64,000 nucleotides of DNA from Streptomyces sp. NBC_01669 (lineage in GTDB: Bacteria > Actinomycetota > Actinomycetes > Streptomycetales > Streptomycetaceae). The DNA lies in contig NZ_JAPEQG010000002.1 in assembly GCF_026339735.1 (NCBI RefSeq), forward strand, positions 744,001 through 808,000, written 5' to 3'. The first letter of the stretch is position 1, and each line of letters starts with the position of its first letter. Under the pieces are notes generated by a model. It searched no databases and was not told the origin of the DNA. It saw nothing but the letters and a program-made list of their open reading frames with translations. Of this stretch, positions 44,134 through 53,947 are shown piece by piece. The translations under genes were made by a program, and so were the position numbers.

Positions 44134-44926
44134 AGGCCACGACGTACGAACGCACGTGGTCCAGGGCCATCTGCATGGAGACGCGCATCGGTTCGACGTC
44201 CTGAGCGGTCTGGGCCAGCAGATAACCACCCTGGAGGGCGGCCATGACGGCGGTGGCGAGCTGGTCAGGGTCTGCTTCCTCGCGCAACGTCCCGTTTTCC
44301 TGCATGCGCCGCAGGCCCGCCGAAATGAACTGCTCCCACTCCGCGAACGTCTCCGCCAACTTGCCCCTCGACGTGGGATCCTGCGCGGCCCGCGCGCTGA
44401 CGAGTGAGCCGAGCGCGCACCCGTAGGCCCCGTTCTGCAGGGAGTTGAGGTGGATAATCGTGTCGGTCCATCGCTCAAGCGCACGAATGGAATTCATCCG
44501 TTCCAGCAGTTGGCGATCACGATTCAGGATTTGATCGGCTCGCAGATCGATGACGCTGTGGACGAGCTGGTCTTTGTCCGCAAAGTGACGGTAAAGCTGG
44601 GATTTGCTCGTCCCGCTTGTCGCTCTCACATCGTCGAGCGTGACCGAGTCGACGCCCCGCACGTAGAAGAGCTCGGCAGCGGCCTGAACAATACGGTTTC
44701 GGGTGACGGCACCGCGCGCAGTCAGGCGTCGCTCCTGTGAAAGGGCAGCATCTACGGACATGTGGTCGATATTACTACGGTCGATCACCGCGTTCCCGGA
44801 GGAGCTGGAGGGGGCGGCAGGGACGGCTGGCGCGCTCCCGGACGCGTCAGCAGAATGCTTCCCGCCGGTCGGTAGATCGGACCCGCGGGGCCCGTTCTCG
44901 GCTGGTACACGTGTTTCATCTGCCAT
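44132..44926 (-). CDS. TetR family transcriptional regulator (copy 2)
   Basis: 264 residues, including an unusual 75-residue low-complexity leader rich in Ala, Ser and Pro before the helix-turn-helix (NRIVQAAAELFYVRGVDSVT, DDVRATSGTSKSQLYRHF). The C-terminal half resembles TetR copy 1: YGCALGSLVSARAAQDPTS, ADPDQLATAVMAALQGGYLL. A GGAG precedes the chosen ATG. An internal ATG (44761) would remove most of the leader. A perfect GGACTATATAGTCC lies 167 bases upstream, consistent with autoregulation. Confidence 0.85.
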   Translation of the reverse strand: MADETRVPAENGPRGSDLPTGGKHSADASGSAPAVPAAPSSSSGNAVIDRSNIDHMSVDAALSQERRLTARGAVTRNRIVQAAAELFYVRGVDSVTLDDVRATSGTSKSQLYRHFADKDQLVHSVIDLRADQILNRDRQLLERMNSIRALERWTDTIIHLNSLQNGAYGCALGSLVSARAAQDPTSRGKLAETFAEWEQFISAGLRRMQENGTLREEADPDQLATAVMAALQGGYLLAQTAQDVEPMRVSMQMALDHVRSYVVA

Positions 44927-45092
44927 CGTGGACCATCTCCGCTTCTCGCTGGATACGACGCCACAGCAGGTAGCGCCCTACTCCAGCCCGGCTTCCCTCA
45001 CGCTGACGTGCTGTCCTACCAGGATGCAACGGTCCGCTGTGGGCACGATCGAGTCCAGACGCTGACGACGACTTTCAAGAGTCGCCCTTCTA

Positions 45093-45106
45093 GGACTATA
45101 TAGTCC
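45093..45106. promoter_or_regulatory. Operator-like perfect palindrome (GGACTATATAGTCC)
   Basis: Identical to the site at 17731. Flanks fit the extended form, with A before and TCTTG after. It is upstream of TetR copy 2. Confidence 0.65.
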
Positions 45107-46371
45107 TCTTGATTTCTTGATGGCGGAAGAGGGCAGCAGCGCGGAATGAATTACGAATAAATTCCCGCGCTTATCAGTGACGACGATCTGCGCCGCGTCC
45201 CTCCCGGTGAGCGGCAGCGCGGAGCTCGCCGCCCGTCATCCTCCGCAGCATGAACGAGGACCTCTGTCGGCGGCCTACCGGAGACTGAACGCCTTTCGTA
45301 CCCGACCCCGGCATCGAACTGCTGATCGCGGCGATGCCGGGCAGCCGGGCTTCCGGGCCGCTGGCGACACTTGATCGGGCTCGCTCTACCGGCTGAACCG
45401 CAAGGAGCACCGGCACAGCCTGCCGGCGGCGGCTTCCTCCGCATCCGCACCGCCGTCGTGGCGGCCGGCAATCCACGGCAGTTCGGGCAGCACGCGGCAG
45501 ACCTGTTTGGGGCGTGGGGCCCGCACTGTGTGCCGGATGGGGCGTACAGGCGCATCACCGGCGCGACGGGGGATCGATGCGCCCGCACTCCTGCGGGCCC
45601 GCCCCGGACACCGAGGCGTGGGCCGATTCGCAGCCCGGCCCGCGCATTGCGCACCGAAGGAGCGGCTCCAGACCGCCCACCGACGACCCGAAGCCCGAGT
45701 GGGCCCGGGCAAGGGACTGTGGAAGGAGGGGATGCCCGCGCCCGTCGGCTGCGCGGAGGCATCCTCGGTGCGGGCGAATCCCTTCAAGAGTCCCGCCGGG
45801 CGCATGAGCCAAGGCCCCTCCGGCCGTATGCGAGCCGTCACCACGAGGCTCCCTCGCTGCACTGTTCGTCCGGCCGAGGACGGCGCCTCGACGAGCGCGG
45901 CGTGCAGTAGAAGATATACGGCATATCTCGATCGTGCAGCGGGGGCCGCCAGTCCAAGGTGCCGTCCGATCGTTGCCAAGCCCCTGTGAACAGGGATGAT
46001 GTCGCGAAAGGACTTGACGGTCCTCTTTCTGTTTGACAGGCTGACCGCCGTGCAACGAGCGGCTTCTCTCAGCACACCGTGATCCTTGGCGCGAAGACCC
46101 GGGGCCCCAGGCGACGCCTGTCACGCCGCGAGGAAAAGCACAGGCCACGATCCGAGATCGGAAACCGCGCGAACACCGGACGGCACGAGCTGACGGCGTC
46201 GGTGGAGGACTTCCGACTCGAACATCGGGTCAAGGACTCATGATTCGAGCCGTTCAACCTTGCGCACGCTCCAAGCGGTTCCCACTCCGCCGTTCTCGGT
46301 GAACGTCTGAGAGGCGATTGCCCCACCAGATGGCCTTACTGATTGCACGCTGAAACAGGCGGTGAACCACG
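45107..46371. other. Long region without a convincing gene
   Basis: Open frames on both strands look like chance frames in GC-rich DNA: no family blocks and no good starts. The one feature of note is the operator-like site at 46010. Remnants too decayed to recognise are possible. Confidence 0.45.
46010..46023. promoter_or_regulatory. Operator-like palindrome (GGACTTGACGGTCC)
   Basis: Full GGAC-N6-GTCC match with the extended flanks (AAA before, TCTTT after). The nearest intact gene is the GNAT at 46372, 349 bases away, so its target is unclear. Confidence 0.45.
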
Positions 46372-46941
46372 ATGACCCAAACGGCAGAAGTCACGATCGA
46401 GAGCAATCAGATCCTCACGCCCCGCTTGCGGCTGAGGAAATGGCACCTCGACGATGCGGCTGCCGCAGTGGCGGTTTACGGTTCCGACGAAGTCACACGA
46501 TGGCTGGCGCCGGCAATGAACACCGTCCCCACCGCGGCACAGATGAAGTCGCTCCTCAGCTGCTGGAAGGCGAACTGCGACGCCCTGCAATACCCGGCCG
46601 GCCGCTGGGCGATCGAACTCCGCGAGAGCGGAGACGTGATCGGAGGCGCCGCTTTGCTCCCGCTGCCGCCCTACGGCGAAGATCTGGGAGTCGACTGGCA
46701 GCTCGCGCCGCAGGCCTGGGGCATGGGCCTGGCGTCAGAAGCCGGCCACGCCGTCGCCCACTACGCCTTCAGCTCAGGCGCCGCCGATGAGGTTTTCGCC
46801 GTTGTGCGCCGCAAGAACGCACGGGGATGCTCCACGGCGAAACGCGTGGGGATGGAGTGGGTCGGAGAGACAGAGAAGTACTACAACCTTCGCCTCCAGG
46901 TCTACCGCCTCCGCAAGGGCGACCTCGACATCCCCACATAA
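46372..46941 (+). CDS. GNAT family N-acetyltransferase (RimJ/RimL type)
   Basis: 189 residues of the Acetyltransf_3 type: LTPRLRLRKWHLDDAAAAVA, WAIELRESGDVIGGAALLPL, LGVDWQLAPQAWGMGLASEA (acetyl-CoA site), then AKRVGMEWVGETEKYYNL. Members acetylate protein N-termini or small amines; substrate unknown. It starts well upstream of, and separate from, the egt operon that follows 137 bases later. Confidence 0.85.
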   Translation: MTQTAEVTIESNQILTPRLRLRKWHLDDAAAAVAVYGSDEVTRWLAPAMNTVPTAAQMKSLLSCWKANCDALQYPAGRWAIELRESGDVIGGAALLPLPPYGEDLGVDWQLAPQAWGMGLASEAGHAVAHYAFSSGAADEVFAVVRRKNARGCSTAKRVGMEWVGETEKYYNLRLQVYRLRKGDLDIPT

Positions 46942-47078
46942 TCAGCTGGCACCTGCACGAGAAGACAAACGGTCGATCGGCCGTCAACACCCGTGCGCGC
47001 AAAAGACCGCCACGGCTCCAGCCAGTTTGGATGTCGACCCTGTGACGTCCGCTCTTACCCAACAAAGGTGGTTCACGC

Positions 47079-47603
47079 ATGTCCCTTGGGGAGGACGAAG
47101 CAGAGGCGCACGTCTACGAAGCGGGCTTCAACAGAAAGCCGTCCGCACAAGTGGGCGTGGAAATGGAGTGGTTGATAGTCGATCCCCGGGACGCGCGACA
47201 GCACATACCTGCCGACCGTACGTCTCAGATTTACGAAAGCCTACGGGCCTCGAACGCGCTCCCGGGAGGCAGCAAGGTCACACGAGAGCCCGGCGGGCAG
47301 ATCGAGCTCAGCTCCCAGCCCTTCCGCACTCTCGCCGAGTGCGTGGAGGCACTGGCCACCGATCTCGACCGACTGCGCGAAGCGACCTCCGACGCAGGTG
47401 TCGCGCTGCTGGGCTGCGGAGTCGACCCTTACAGAGAGCCGCCACGACTGCTCGATCAGCCGCGTTACCGGGCCATGGAGGCCTTCTTCGACCGCGGGGG
47501 CCCCTGGGGTCGGATCATGATGCGACGTTCGGCGTCCCTGCAGTTCAACCTGGACTCCGGCGATGACACGCACGGAACCTCGGGCTACAAGTTCCGCTGG
47601 GAA
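47079..47603 (+). pseudogene. egtA: Glutamate-cysteine ligase of ergothioneine synthesis, 5' part
   Basis: EgtA makes gamma-glutamylcysteine for ergothioneine. The N-terminal half shows GVEMEWLIVD and EPGGQIELSSQPF, both part of the GCS2 ATP/substrate site, then SLQFNLDSGDD. The gene is cut at FRWEL by an IS1182, followed directly by an IS5. Both used the CTAG in GAACTAGCC. Deleting both elements restores RWELAHRLGPVLVAAFANSP. The ATG has AAGGTGG upstream. The break abolishes the product. Confidence 0.9.
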
Positions 47604-47607
47604 CTAG

Positions 47608-49315
47608 AAGACTCATGAAGATCTTGGTGAGGGCTGTCCGGCCGTCAGGCCGGGCGGCCCCTTTGGTCATGCGCTGGCCGGGGCGAGGTGCCAGGTGCCG
47701 CTGGTGTGGGTGAGTCCGAGGTTGATCAGTCGGCGGAGGTTGAGGGCGGCGGCTCGGGTGTGGAGCCAGGCGTCGTTCTTGAGGGTGCCGCGGTAGCGGA
47801 GTTTGCGGTTGCCGTGGTGGACGAGCCAGGCGACGGTGCGTTCGACCGGGGGTCTCCAGCGGCGGTAGTCGGCCTGCCAGGCGGGGTCGGTGGCAGCCTG
47901 GTGGCGGGCGGCTGCTTGGAGGTCGTGGTGCGGGCGGATGGTCAAGATGCGTCCGGCCTTGGCTTTGGTGCACCGCTGGCGTAAGGGGCATCCGGTGCAC
48001 AGATCCTTGAAGGTGGCCTTGCGTTGGTGGTGTCGGCCACCGGGCTCGGACAGGCTGACGGTGTGTCCGGCGGGGCAGGTCACGGTGGCGGCGGTGGTGT
48101 TGATGGTGAAGTCGTCGAGGGTGAAGCCGCCGGGGACGGCCGGCCGCAGCGGGGCGGGTTTGAGGAAGAGTTGGTGCCCGGCCTCGTGGAGGGCCTGGCG
48201 GGCGTCGCCGGTGGAGTAGGCGGTGTCGCCGAAGGCGTCCACCGGGGTGTCCTCGTCGGCGAGCAGGTCCAGGCCGACGGCCGCCTCGTGGTGCTCGGGC
48301 TCGGCGCCGGGCCGCAGGGCAACGGCGGTGTATAAGCCGGTCTCGGGCTCGATGGCCAAGTGGGCCTTGAAGCCGTCCTGCTGGTGGCTGCGGGTCTTGT
48401 GGACGTGCCGGGCTTCCGGATCGACGGTGGAGACCATCCGGCCTGGGGCGGTGCCCCGCGTAATGCGCCAGCGGCCGTCGCGGCCGTCGGATTCATCGGC
48501 GGGCTCGACGTCCTGGCCGGCGACCAGGGCCAGGATGCCCACCGCGTTCGCGGCTTTCTCGCCGAGTTGTTGGTCGGGCAGGTGGCCCAGTAGCCGCAGC
48601 GCGTCCGTGACCAGCGCGTCGACCAGATCGGCGCGGGCCTGTTCATCGTTCCAGGCAATCTTCGGTTTGCCCGGGTCGGTGTAGTCGTGGGCGGTGCACT
48701 GGGCGGCCGCGACCGTTTCGGCACCGGGAACCTCGCGGATCACCGCCCGGACGGCGGCGATGAGCTGGGTGACCGTGTCCTGGGTGGCGACCGCGTCGTC
48801 CAGCACGGTGGAGTCCAGCGCCCGGCGGTGCTTGCCCTTCAGGACCCCGGTTGCCTTCACCACCTCACGCACGGCCTCGAACACCCGGTTCGGCCGGGCG
48901 GAACGGGCCAGTCGGCGGCGGAAGTAGGCCAGCAGCGACGGATCGAACGCCATGTCGTGCAGGCCCAGACCGCACGCGGCCTTCCACCGCAGGTCGCACC
49001 GCAGTTCCTGGACCGTCTCAAAGTCCGACAGCCCGTGCAGGGCCTGCAGCGTGATTACGGCGGCCAGGATCTGTGGCGGCATACTGGGCCGCCCGTTCGC
49101 CGACGGATACATGTCCGCGAACATCTCAGCCGGAAACAGCCGACCCCGATGCTCGGCCAAGAACGCGAACACGCTCCCAGCCGGAATCAGACCCCGACAC
49201 GTCTCCCACACGTCCGGCCCGACGCTCTCGCCGATCCACTCGCCCATCGCCACAAGACGAGTCTGGCCCTGCCGTGTGCGCGGCAGGGCCAGAACCCAAG
49301 ATCTTCATGAGTCTT
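47608..49315 (-). mobile_element. IS1182 family insertion sequence (copy 3)
   Basis: Ends AAGACTCATGAAGATCTTGG are inverted at the right. It is flanked by CTAG at 47604-47607 and 49316-49319. It is distinct from copies 1 and 2 in both ends and transposase. Confidence 0.9.
47667..49253 (-). CDS. IS1182 family transposase
   Basis: 528 residues: MYPSANGRPSMPPQILAAVI, WKAACGLGLHDMAFDPSLLA, VSTVDPEARHVHKTRSHQQD, AFGDTAYSTGDARQALHEA, CTGCPLRQRC and VERTVAWLVHHGNRKLRYRG. The frame is complete, so the element may be functional. Confidence 0.9.
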   Translation of the reverse strand: MAMGEWIGESVGPDVWETCRGLIPAGSVFAFLAEHRGRLFPAEMFADMYPSANGRPSMPPQILAAVITLQALHGLSDFETVQELRCDLRWKAACGLGLHDMAFDPSLLAYFRRRLARSARPNRVFEAVREVVKATGVLKGKHRRALDSTVLDDAVATQDTVTQLIAAVRAVIREVPGAETVAAAQCTAHDYTDPGKPKIAWNDEQARADLVDALVTDALRLLGHLPDQQLGEKAANAVGILALVAGQDVEPADESDGRDGRWRITRGTAPGRMVSTVDPEARHVHKTRSHQQDGFKAHLAIEPETGLYTAVALRPGAEPEHHEAAVGLDLLADEDTPVDAFGDTAYSTGDARQALHEAGHQLFLKPAPLRPAVPGGFTLDDFTINTTAATVTCPAGHTVSLSEPGGRHHQRKATFKDLCTGCPLRQRCTKAKAGRILTIRPHHDLQAAARHQAATDPAWQADYRRWRPPVERTVAWLVHHGNRKLRYRGTLKNDAWLHTRAAALNLRRLINLGLTHTSGTWHLAPASA

Positions 49316-49319
49316 CTAG

Positions 49320-50407
49320 GGCGTGTTCCAGGTTCAGATCACTGTTGGGTCAAATCGCTCCGCCGGAGTGGCTCGGGGCGGTAGACATCCGGGGTGACGC
49401 GAGGCGATCTGACGGATGCAGAGTGGGAGTTGTTCGAGCCGCACCTGCCGCTCGGCGTGAGCGGACCGATCCCTGACCTGCGTAAACAGTTGAACGCGGT
49501 GATGTGGAGGTTCCGGACCGGGAGCCCGTGGCGCGACATCCCCGAACGCTACGGGTCCTGGTCCACCGTCTACGGCCGCTTCCAGAAGTGGGCCCTTGCG
49601 GGCACCTTCGAGACGCTGATGGAGCGGATGATCGCCGAGGCGGCCCGGCGAGGACAGGCCGATCTGGACCTGGTCAGCGTCGATTCCACCGTCGCACGCG
49701 CGCATCACCACGCGGCCGGCATGGCCGTCGACCCCGAGCTCCTGGAGGAACTGGTGAAAGCCGCCGAGGAGGAAAAGGGGCTCCAGCAAAGGGACAATCC
49801 GCCCAGGTGACGGTCGAAGGCGACCCGGTCGAGGAAGCGTTACGTGCCGAACGACGACGGATACGCCGCCGCCACAAGGCCCGCCTGAAAGCTGCCGCGT
49901 TGGGGCGCTCGCGGGGCGGGCTGACGGTCAAGACGCACCTGGCCACCGACCGGCGGTGCCGCCCGCTGTCGTTCGTGGTGACGCCGGGACAGGCGGCCGA
50001 CAGTCCGCGTTTCGCCGCAGTCCTCGGCCGAGTCAGGATCCGTGGGCCGGTCGGTCGGCCCCGCACCCGCCCCGGGGCCGTCGCCGCCGACAAGGCGTAT
50101 TCCTCCCGCGCGAACCGCTCCTACCTGCGTAAACGCCGGATCCAGGCGGTGATCCCGGAGAAGAAGGACCAGGCCGCCCACCGCAAGAAGCGAGGCTCGA
50201 AGGGCGGCCGCCCCCTCTCTCACGACGCCGAGCTTTACAAGGAGAGGAACACCGTCGAGCGCGGCATCAACAAGATCAAGGAATGGCGAGGGCTGGCCAC
50301 CCGCTACGACAAGACTCCTACCAGCTACCTCGCCGGACTCCACCTACGCGGATCGATCATCTGGCTCCGGAGTCTCCGCCCCACATGATCCGAACCTGGA
50401 ACACGCC
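49320..50407 (+). mobile_element. IS5 family insertion sequence
   Basis: Ends GGCGTGTTCCAGGTTC (the right end differs by one base at most) and CTAG on both sides (49316-49319 and 50408-50411). The left CTAG is shared with the IS1182, so the two stand side by side. Confidence 0.9.
49394..50388 (+). CDS. IS5 family transposase in two overlapping frames
   Basis: orfA (49394-49810) has LTDAEWELFEPHLPLGVSGP, WRFRTGSPWRDIPERYGSW and the first Asp in LDLVSVDSTVARAHHHAAG. orfB continues in the -1 frame to 50388: GLTVKTHLATDRRCRPLSF, VAADKAYSSRANRSYLRKR (second Asp), ERNTVERGINKIKEWRGLAT (Glu). The shift probably occurs near GAAAAGGGG around 49775-49785, a slippery-looking run, as in many IS427-group elements. 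It looks functional. Confidence 0.85.
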
Positions 50408-51142
50408 CTAGCCCACCGGTTGGGGCCGGTTCTGGTTGCCGCCTTCGCCAACTCACCCGTGCTCACCGGCCGGCCGACGGGATGGCTCTCCACCCGGCAG
50501 GCGGTCTGGTCACACATGGACGCCGGCCGCACGCGCGAGCCGCGCTACCAAGCCGACCCGGCAGCGGCCTGGTCCTGCTATGCGCTCGACGCGAACGTGC
50601 TGGCCATTCCGGGCGCCGAAGACACCGACTGGACAGCCCCAGCCGACCTCACCTTCCGCGAGTGGATCCGCGGCCGTGCCCCCAGCTTGCGCCGCCCCAC
50701 CCTGGCAGATCTCGACTACCACCTGACCACGCTCTTCCCGCCGATCCGCCCGCGCGGCTGGCTGGAGCTGCGCATGACCGACGCACAGAACGGCGACGAC
50801 TGGGTGATACCCGCCCTCCTGACGGCCACCTTGCTCAACGACGCCCAGGCCGCTGACGCCGCGGCGGCGGCCACCGAGATCCTGTGCCAAGACGCCCAGC
50901 CCGTCCCCACTCACGAAGTCTGGACGCGGGCAGCCCGATGCGGACTGGCCGACCCTGACCTGGCCAAGGCCGCCATCGCTTGCTTCACCGCAGCCGAAAG
51001 CGCCCTCGTGCGCAGCAACACACCCCCCAAGCTGCTGAAGGCCTTCACCGACTTCGCGGAGCGATACACCGTGCGCGGACAATCTCCGGCCCACGACCGG
51101 CTGGAGGAATGGCGGCACGCCGAGACTGAAGACAGGACATGA
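50408..51142 (+). pseudogene. egtA: Glutamate-cysteine ligase, 3' part
   Basis: Continues egtA after the two insertions: LAHRLGPVLVAAFANSPVLT, WLSTRQAVWSHMDAGRT, WLELRMTDAQNGDDWVIPAL. The stop overlaps the egtB start by four bases (ATGA), so translation of the operon was coupled. A short product could start within this piece but would lack the ATP-binding half. Confidence 0.9.
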
Positions 51143-52558
51143 CACAACACCCTCCAACCACCGGCCCGTCCGACTCCTCCAGCGTGCCGCCTTCCACCAC
51201 AGACTCGACCCCCGACGACACGGCGGACGCCACCCAACACCCGTCGGCTGTTGCACGCAACGCGCTGGACGAAGCCCGCCAACGCACCCTGGCGCTGGTC
51301 GACGCCGTGCCCGACGAAGACCTCGTAGCACAGCACTCACGCCTGATGTCGCCCCTGGTCTGGGACCTCGCGCACATCGCCAACCAAGAAGACCTCTGGA
51401 TTGTTCGGCAAGCCGGCCACCGCCCCGGCCTGCGCCCAGACCTGGACCCGCTCTACGACGCCTTTCAGCACCCGCGGGCCGACCGTCCCTCTCTGCCACT
51501 GCTCTGCCCGAGCGAGGCGCGCCAATACGCCGCCGTCGTACGAGAGGAGACATGGGCCGTGCTCGCCGAGGCGGACACGACCCCGGCGAGCCCCGACCCG
51601 CTGCTGGCCGACGCGTTCGTGTTCGGCATGCTCGCCCAGCACGAGCAGCAGCACGCCGAGACAATGCTGGCCACCCACCAACTCCGCAAAGGCCCGCCCG
51701 TCCTGGCCGCCCCGACCCCGCCCGCCGCAACGGGCCCACACCGCCTGCCGCGAGATGTCTACATCCCACCGGGCGCCTTCGTCATGGGCACGAGCACCGC
51801 CCCTTGGGCCCTCGACAACGAGCGACCCCACCACACCGTGGACGTGCCCGGCTACTGGCTCGACACGACACCCGTCACCAACGGCGCCTACCAGGAATTC
51901 ATCGAGGCCGGTGGCTACCAAGATCCCCGCTGGTGGACCCGCGAGGGATGGCAACACGTGCAGAAGGCGAAACTCCAGGCGCCTCTGTTCTGGTTCCGAG
52001 ACGCCGGACAGTGGACCCGCCGCCGCTTCGGGCACATCGAGCCCGTGTCCGCGAATGAGCCGGTCATGCACGTGTGCTGGTACGAGGCCAACGCCGACGC
52101 GCGATGGACCGGCCGCCGCCTTCCCACCGAGCAGGAATGGGAAAAGGCCGCCCGCTACGACCCGGAACACCGACCGCTCACGGCGCTATCCCTGGGGCGA
52201 TACTGACCCGGATCCTCAGCGCGCCAACCTAGGCCAGCGCCACCTGCAGCCCGCGGCCGCAGGGAGCTATGCGGCAGGAGAGGCTCCGAGCAGGGCACGT
52301 CAGCTCATCGGAGACGTCTGGGAGTGGACGTCTTCCGACTTCACCCCCTATCCGGGATTCACCTCCTTCCCCTACAAGGAGTACTCCGAGGTCTTCTTCG
52401 GCCCCGGCTACAAAGTGCTCCGAGGCGGGGCCTTCTCCGTCTCGCCGGTCGTCGCCCGCACCACCTTCCGCAACTGGGACTACCCCATCCGGCGGCAGAT
52501 CTTCGCGGGCTTCCGCACCGCCCGTGACGCCACACCCCAGGAGAAGAGGGACGACTGA
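51139..52558 (+). pseudogene. egtB: Ergothioneine sulfoxide synthase, frameshifted
   Basis: EgtB is a non-haem iron enzyme joining gamma-glutamylcysteine to hercynine sulfur chemistry. The DinB-like N-terminal domain has iron-ligand histidines in LAHIANQEDL and AQHEQQHAETM, and the FGE-like domain has YIPPGAFVMGTSTAPWALDN and RRLPTEQEWEKAARYDP. Near 52165-52180 the frame slips: the next frame continues RRYPWGDTDPDPQRANLGQR, then LIGDVWEWTSSDFTPYPGF to the stop. One indel is enough. If not a sequencing error, the enzyme is truncated after about 345 residues. Confidence 0.9.
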
Positions 52559-53319
52559 TGTGCCGCCACCTCGCCTACCTGGGCCCGACGGCGCCCCTGG
52601 CTCAGCTGCTCATCCATCCCGCGCACAGCCTGTACGAGCAGTCGTTCCGGCCCTACCGTCAGCGGCACGGAACCGTCAACGCCGACGGTTTCGGCGTTGG
52701 CTGGCACCCGGCCGGCCACGATCCTTGGACAACCCACCACGCACCGGTACCTGCCAGACGCTACCGTCGGGCGATACCGATCTGGGCCGACGACAACTTC
52801 GCGGAGATAGCCGAAACCATACGCAGCCACTCCATACTCGCGGCCGTGAGGTCCGCCACCGCCGACACCTCGCATGAGGAGTCCGCGGCCGCGCCGTTCC
52901 ACCGCGAGCAGTGGCTGTTCAGCCACAACGGAGCCGTCCCGGACTGGCGACACCTGCTCGCTGACCTAGGCGAGACCGAGCACCTGGTTCTCGACGCGCG
53001 CTCCGACTCCGCACTGCTGTGGGCGCTGGCCGCGAAGCGGCTGTCCACCGGCAGAGAGCTGCCCTCACACGTCCTGCTCGAACTCTTGCGCGAGATAGCC
53101 GCAATACGCCCCACCGCGCGTCTGAATCTGCTGCTCTCGGACGGCCAGGCCATCACCGCCACGGCCTGGGGGGACACTCTGTGGTACCGGCAACGACCAG
53201 ACTCGGTCATCGTCGCCTCAGAACCGGACGAGGATACGGGCGAGTGGAGCGAAGTCCCCGACCGGTCGCTGCTCGTCGCCACCCCGGACAAGGCGGACGT
53301 CACCCTGATTAGCCGGTGA
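52558..53319 (+). CDS. egtC: Class II glutamine amidotransferase, gamma-glutamyl hydrolase of ergothioneine synthesis
   Basis: 253 residues with the N-terminal nucleophile Cys2 (MCRHLAYLGP) and NTN-hydrolase blocks NADGFGVGWHP, LFSHNGAVPDWR, ARSDSALLWALA. EgtC removes the glutamate from the EgtB product. Its ATG overlaps the egtB TGA. It is intact although its two upstream partners are broken. egtD, which makes the hercynine substrate, is not found downstream or elsewhere in the window. Confidence 0.9.
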   Translation: MCRHLAYLGPTAPLAQLLIHPAHSLYEQSFRPYRQRHGTVNADGFGVGWHPAGHDPWTTHHAPVPARRYRRAIPIWADDNFAEIAETIRSHSILAAVRSATADTSHEESAAAPFHREQWLFSHNGAVPDWRHLLADLGETEHLVLDARSDSALLWALAAKRLSTGRELPSHVLLELLREIAAIRPTARLNLLLSDGQAITATAWGDTLWYRQRPDSVIVASEPDEDTGEWSEVPDRSLLVATPDKADVTLISR

Positions 53320-53375
53320 CGGCACCCGACGCCACCGTGTCCGGAAGGCCTCGGCACGCGTGAGAACAGCGTTTT

Positions 53376-53405
53376 GACCCCCGGCCGACCAGTCCGCCGG
53401 GGGTC
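53376..53405 (+). terminator. Hairpin downstream of egtC
   Basis: Perfect 10-bp stem, GACCCCCGGC with GCCGGGGGTC, around a 10-base loop, 56 bases after the egtC stop. It is preceded by TTTT and lacks a strong downstream U-tract. Confidence 0.6.
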
Positions 53406-53759
53406 GAGACGTTGCCGCGTAGAAAGTGGCTCTCCCCACTCCCCCGATAACCGGTCCAGGCGTGCACCGGCGCCGGAGCAACACGACGAGACGGATCGTC
53501 GTACTGAGCGCCTCGCTCACCGCCGTAGCCACCGCGGATGACGGATCGAGAGCACCAGGCCAGGTCCGAAAAGTATGCGCCGACCCTTCGGCCGACTCGT
53601 GGCATGCCGGTCCCACTCCGCCCTGGCTCGAGCCTCTTGCCACTCCGATCGGCGTGTCCCAGGCCTGAGCCCTGCGCACTCGCTCCGAGCACCGTCTGTG
53701 GCCTGTGGAAGTCATACGAAGCGGGCTGGCCACGGAGCTCCTCTCCTTCAACTAGAGAT

Positions 53760-53773
53760 GGACCTGTAAGACC
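53760..53773. promoter_or_regulatory. Operator-like palindrome, variant (GGACCTGTAAGACC)
   Basis: Right half is GACC, as in the two sites at 1597 and 1810. It lies 59 bases before a full site and upstream of CMD copy 3. Confidence 0.4.
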
Positions 53774-53832
53774 TTTTCTAGAGAGAGGTGATGCACTGAA
53801 CTGCTCATTTAAAAGAAAGATGGCAGTTAACT

Positions 53833-53846
53833 GGACTATCTAGTCC
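53833..53846. promoter_or_regulatory. Operator-like palindrome (GGACTATCTAGTCC)
   Basis: One mismatch inside the spacer from the perfect palindrome, followed by TC. It is 101 bases upstream of the CMD copy 3 start. Confidence 0.65.
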
Positions 53847-53947
53847 TCAATATGTCACCATGAGTCAGCCAGGGAACGCCGTGAGCGGTTCGCCGCCAGC
53901 CGGCTCCTGACACTCGCCTACTGACCGTTGCAAGCAAGGAGACATCC

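Larger units (their letters stand above)
53320..53947. other. Gap between egtC and CMD copy 3; no gene seen
   Basis: Contains a terminator hairpin at 53376 and two operator-like sites at 53760 and 53833. No coding family blocks are visible in any frame. Confidence 0.55.

Noticed and set aside
45151..46148. Several 150-230 codon frames on both strands between TetR copy 2 and the GNAT gene
   Set aside because: Arg/Pro/Ala-rich with no motifs, overlapping in many frames; typical of non-coding GC-rich DNA.
53218..53751. A 177-codon minus-strand frame after egtC as a missing egt gene
   Set aside because: No methyltransferase or PLP-enzyme motifs; it overlaps egtC antisense and the terminator.
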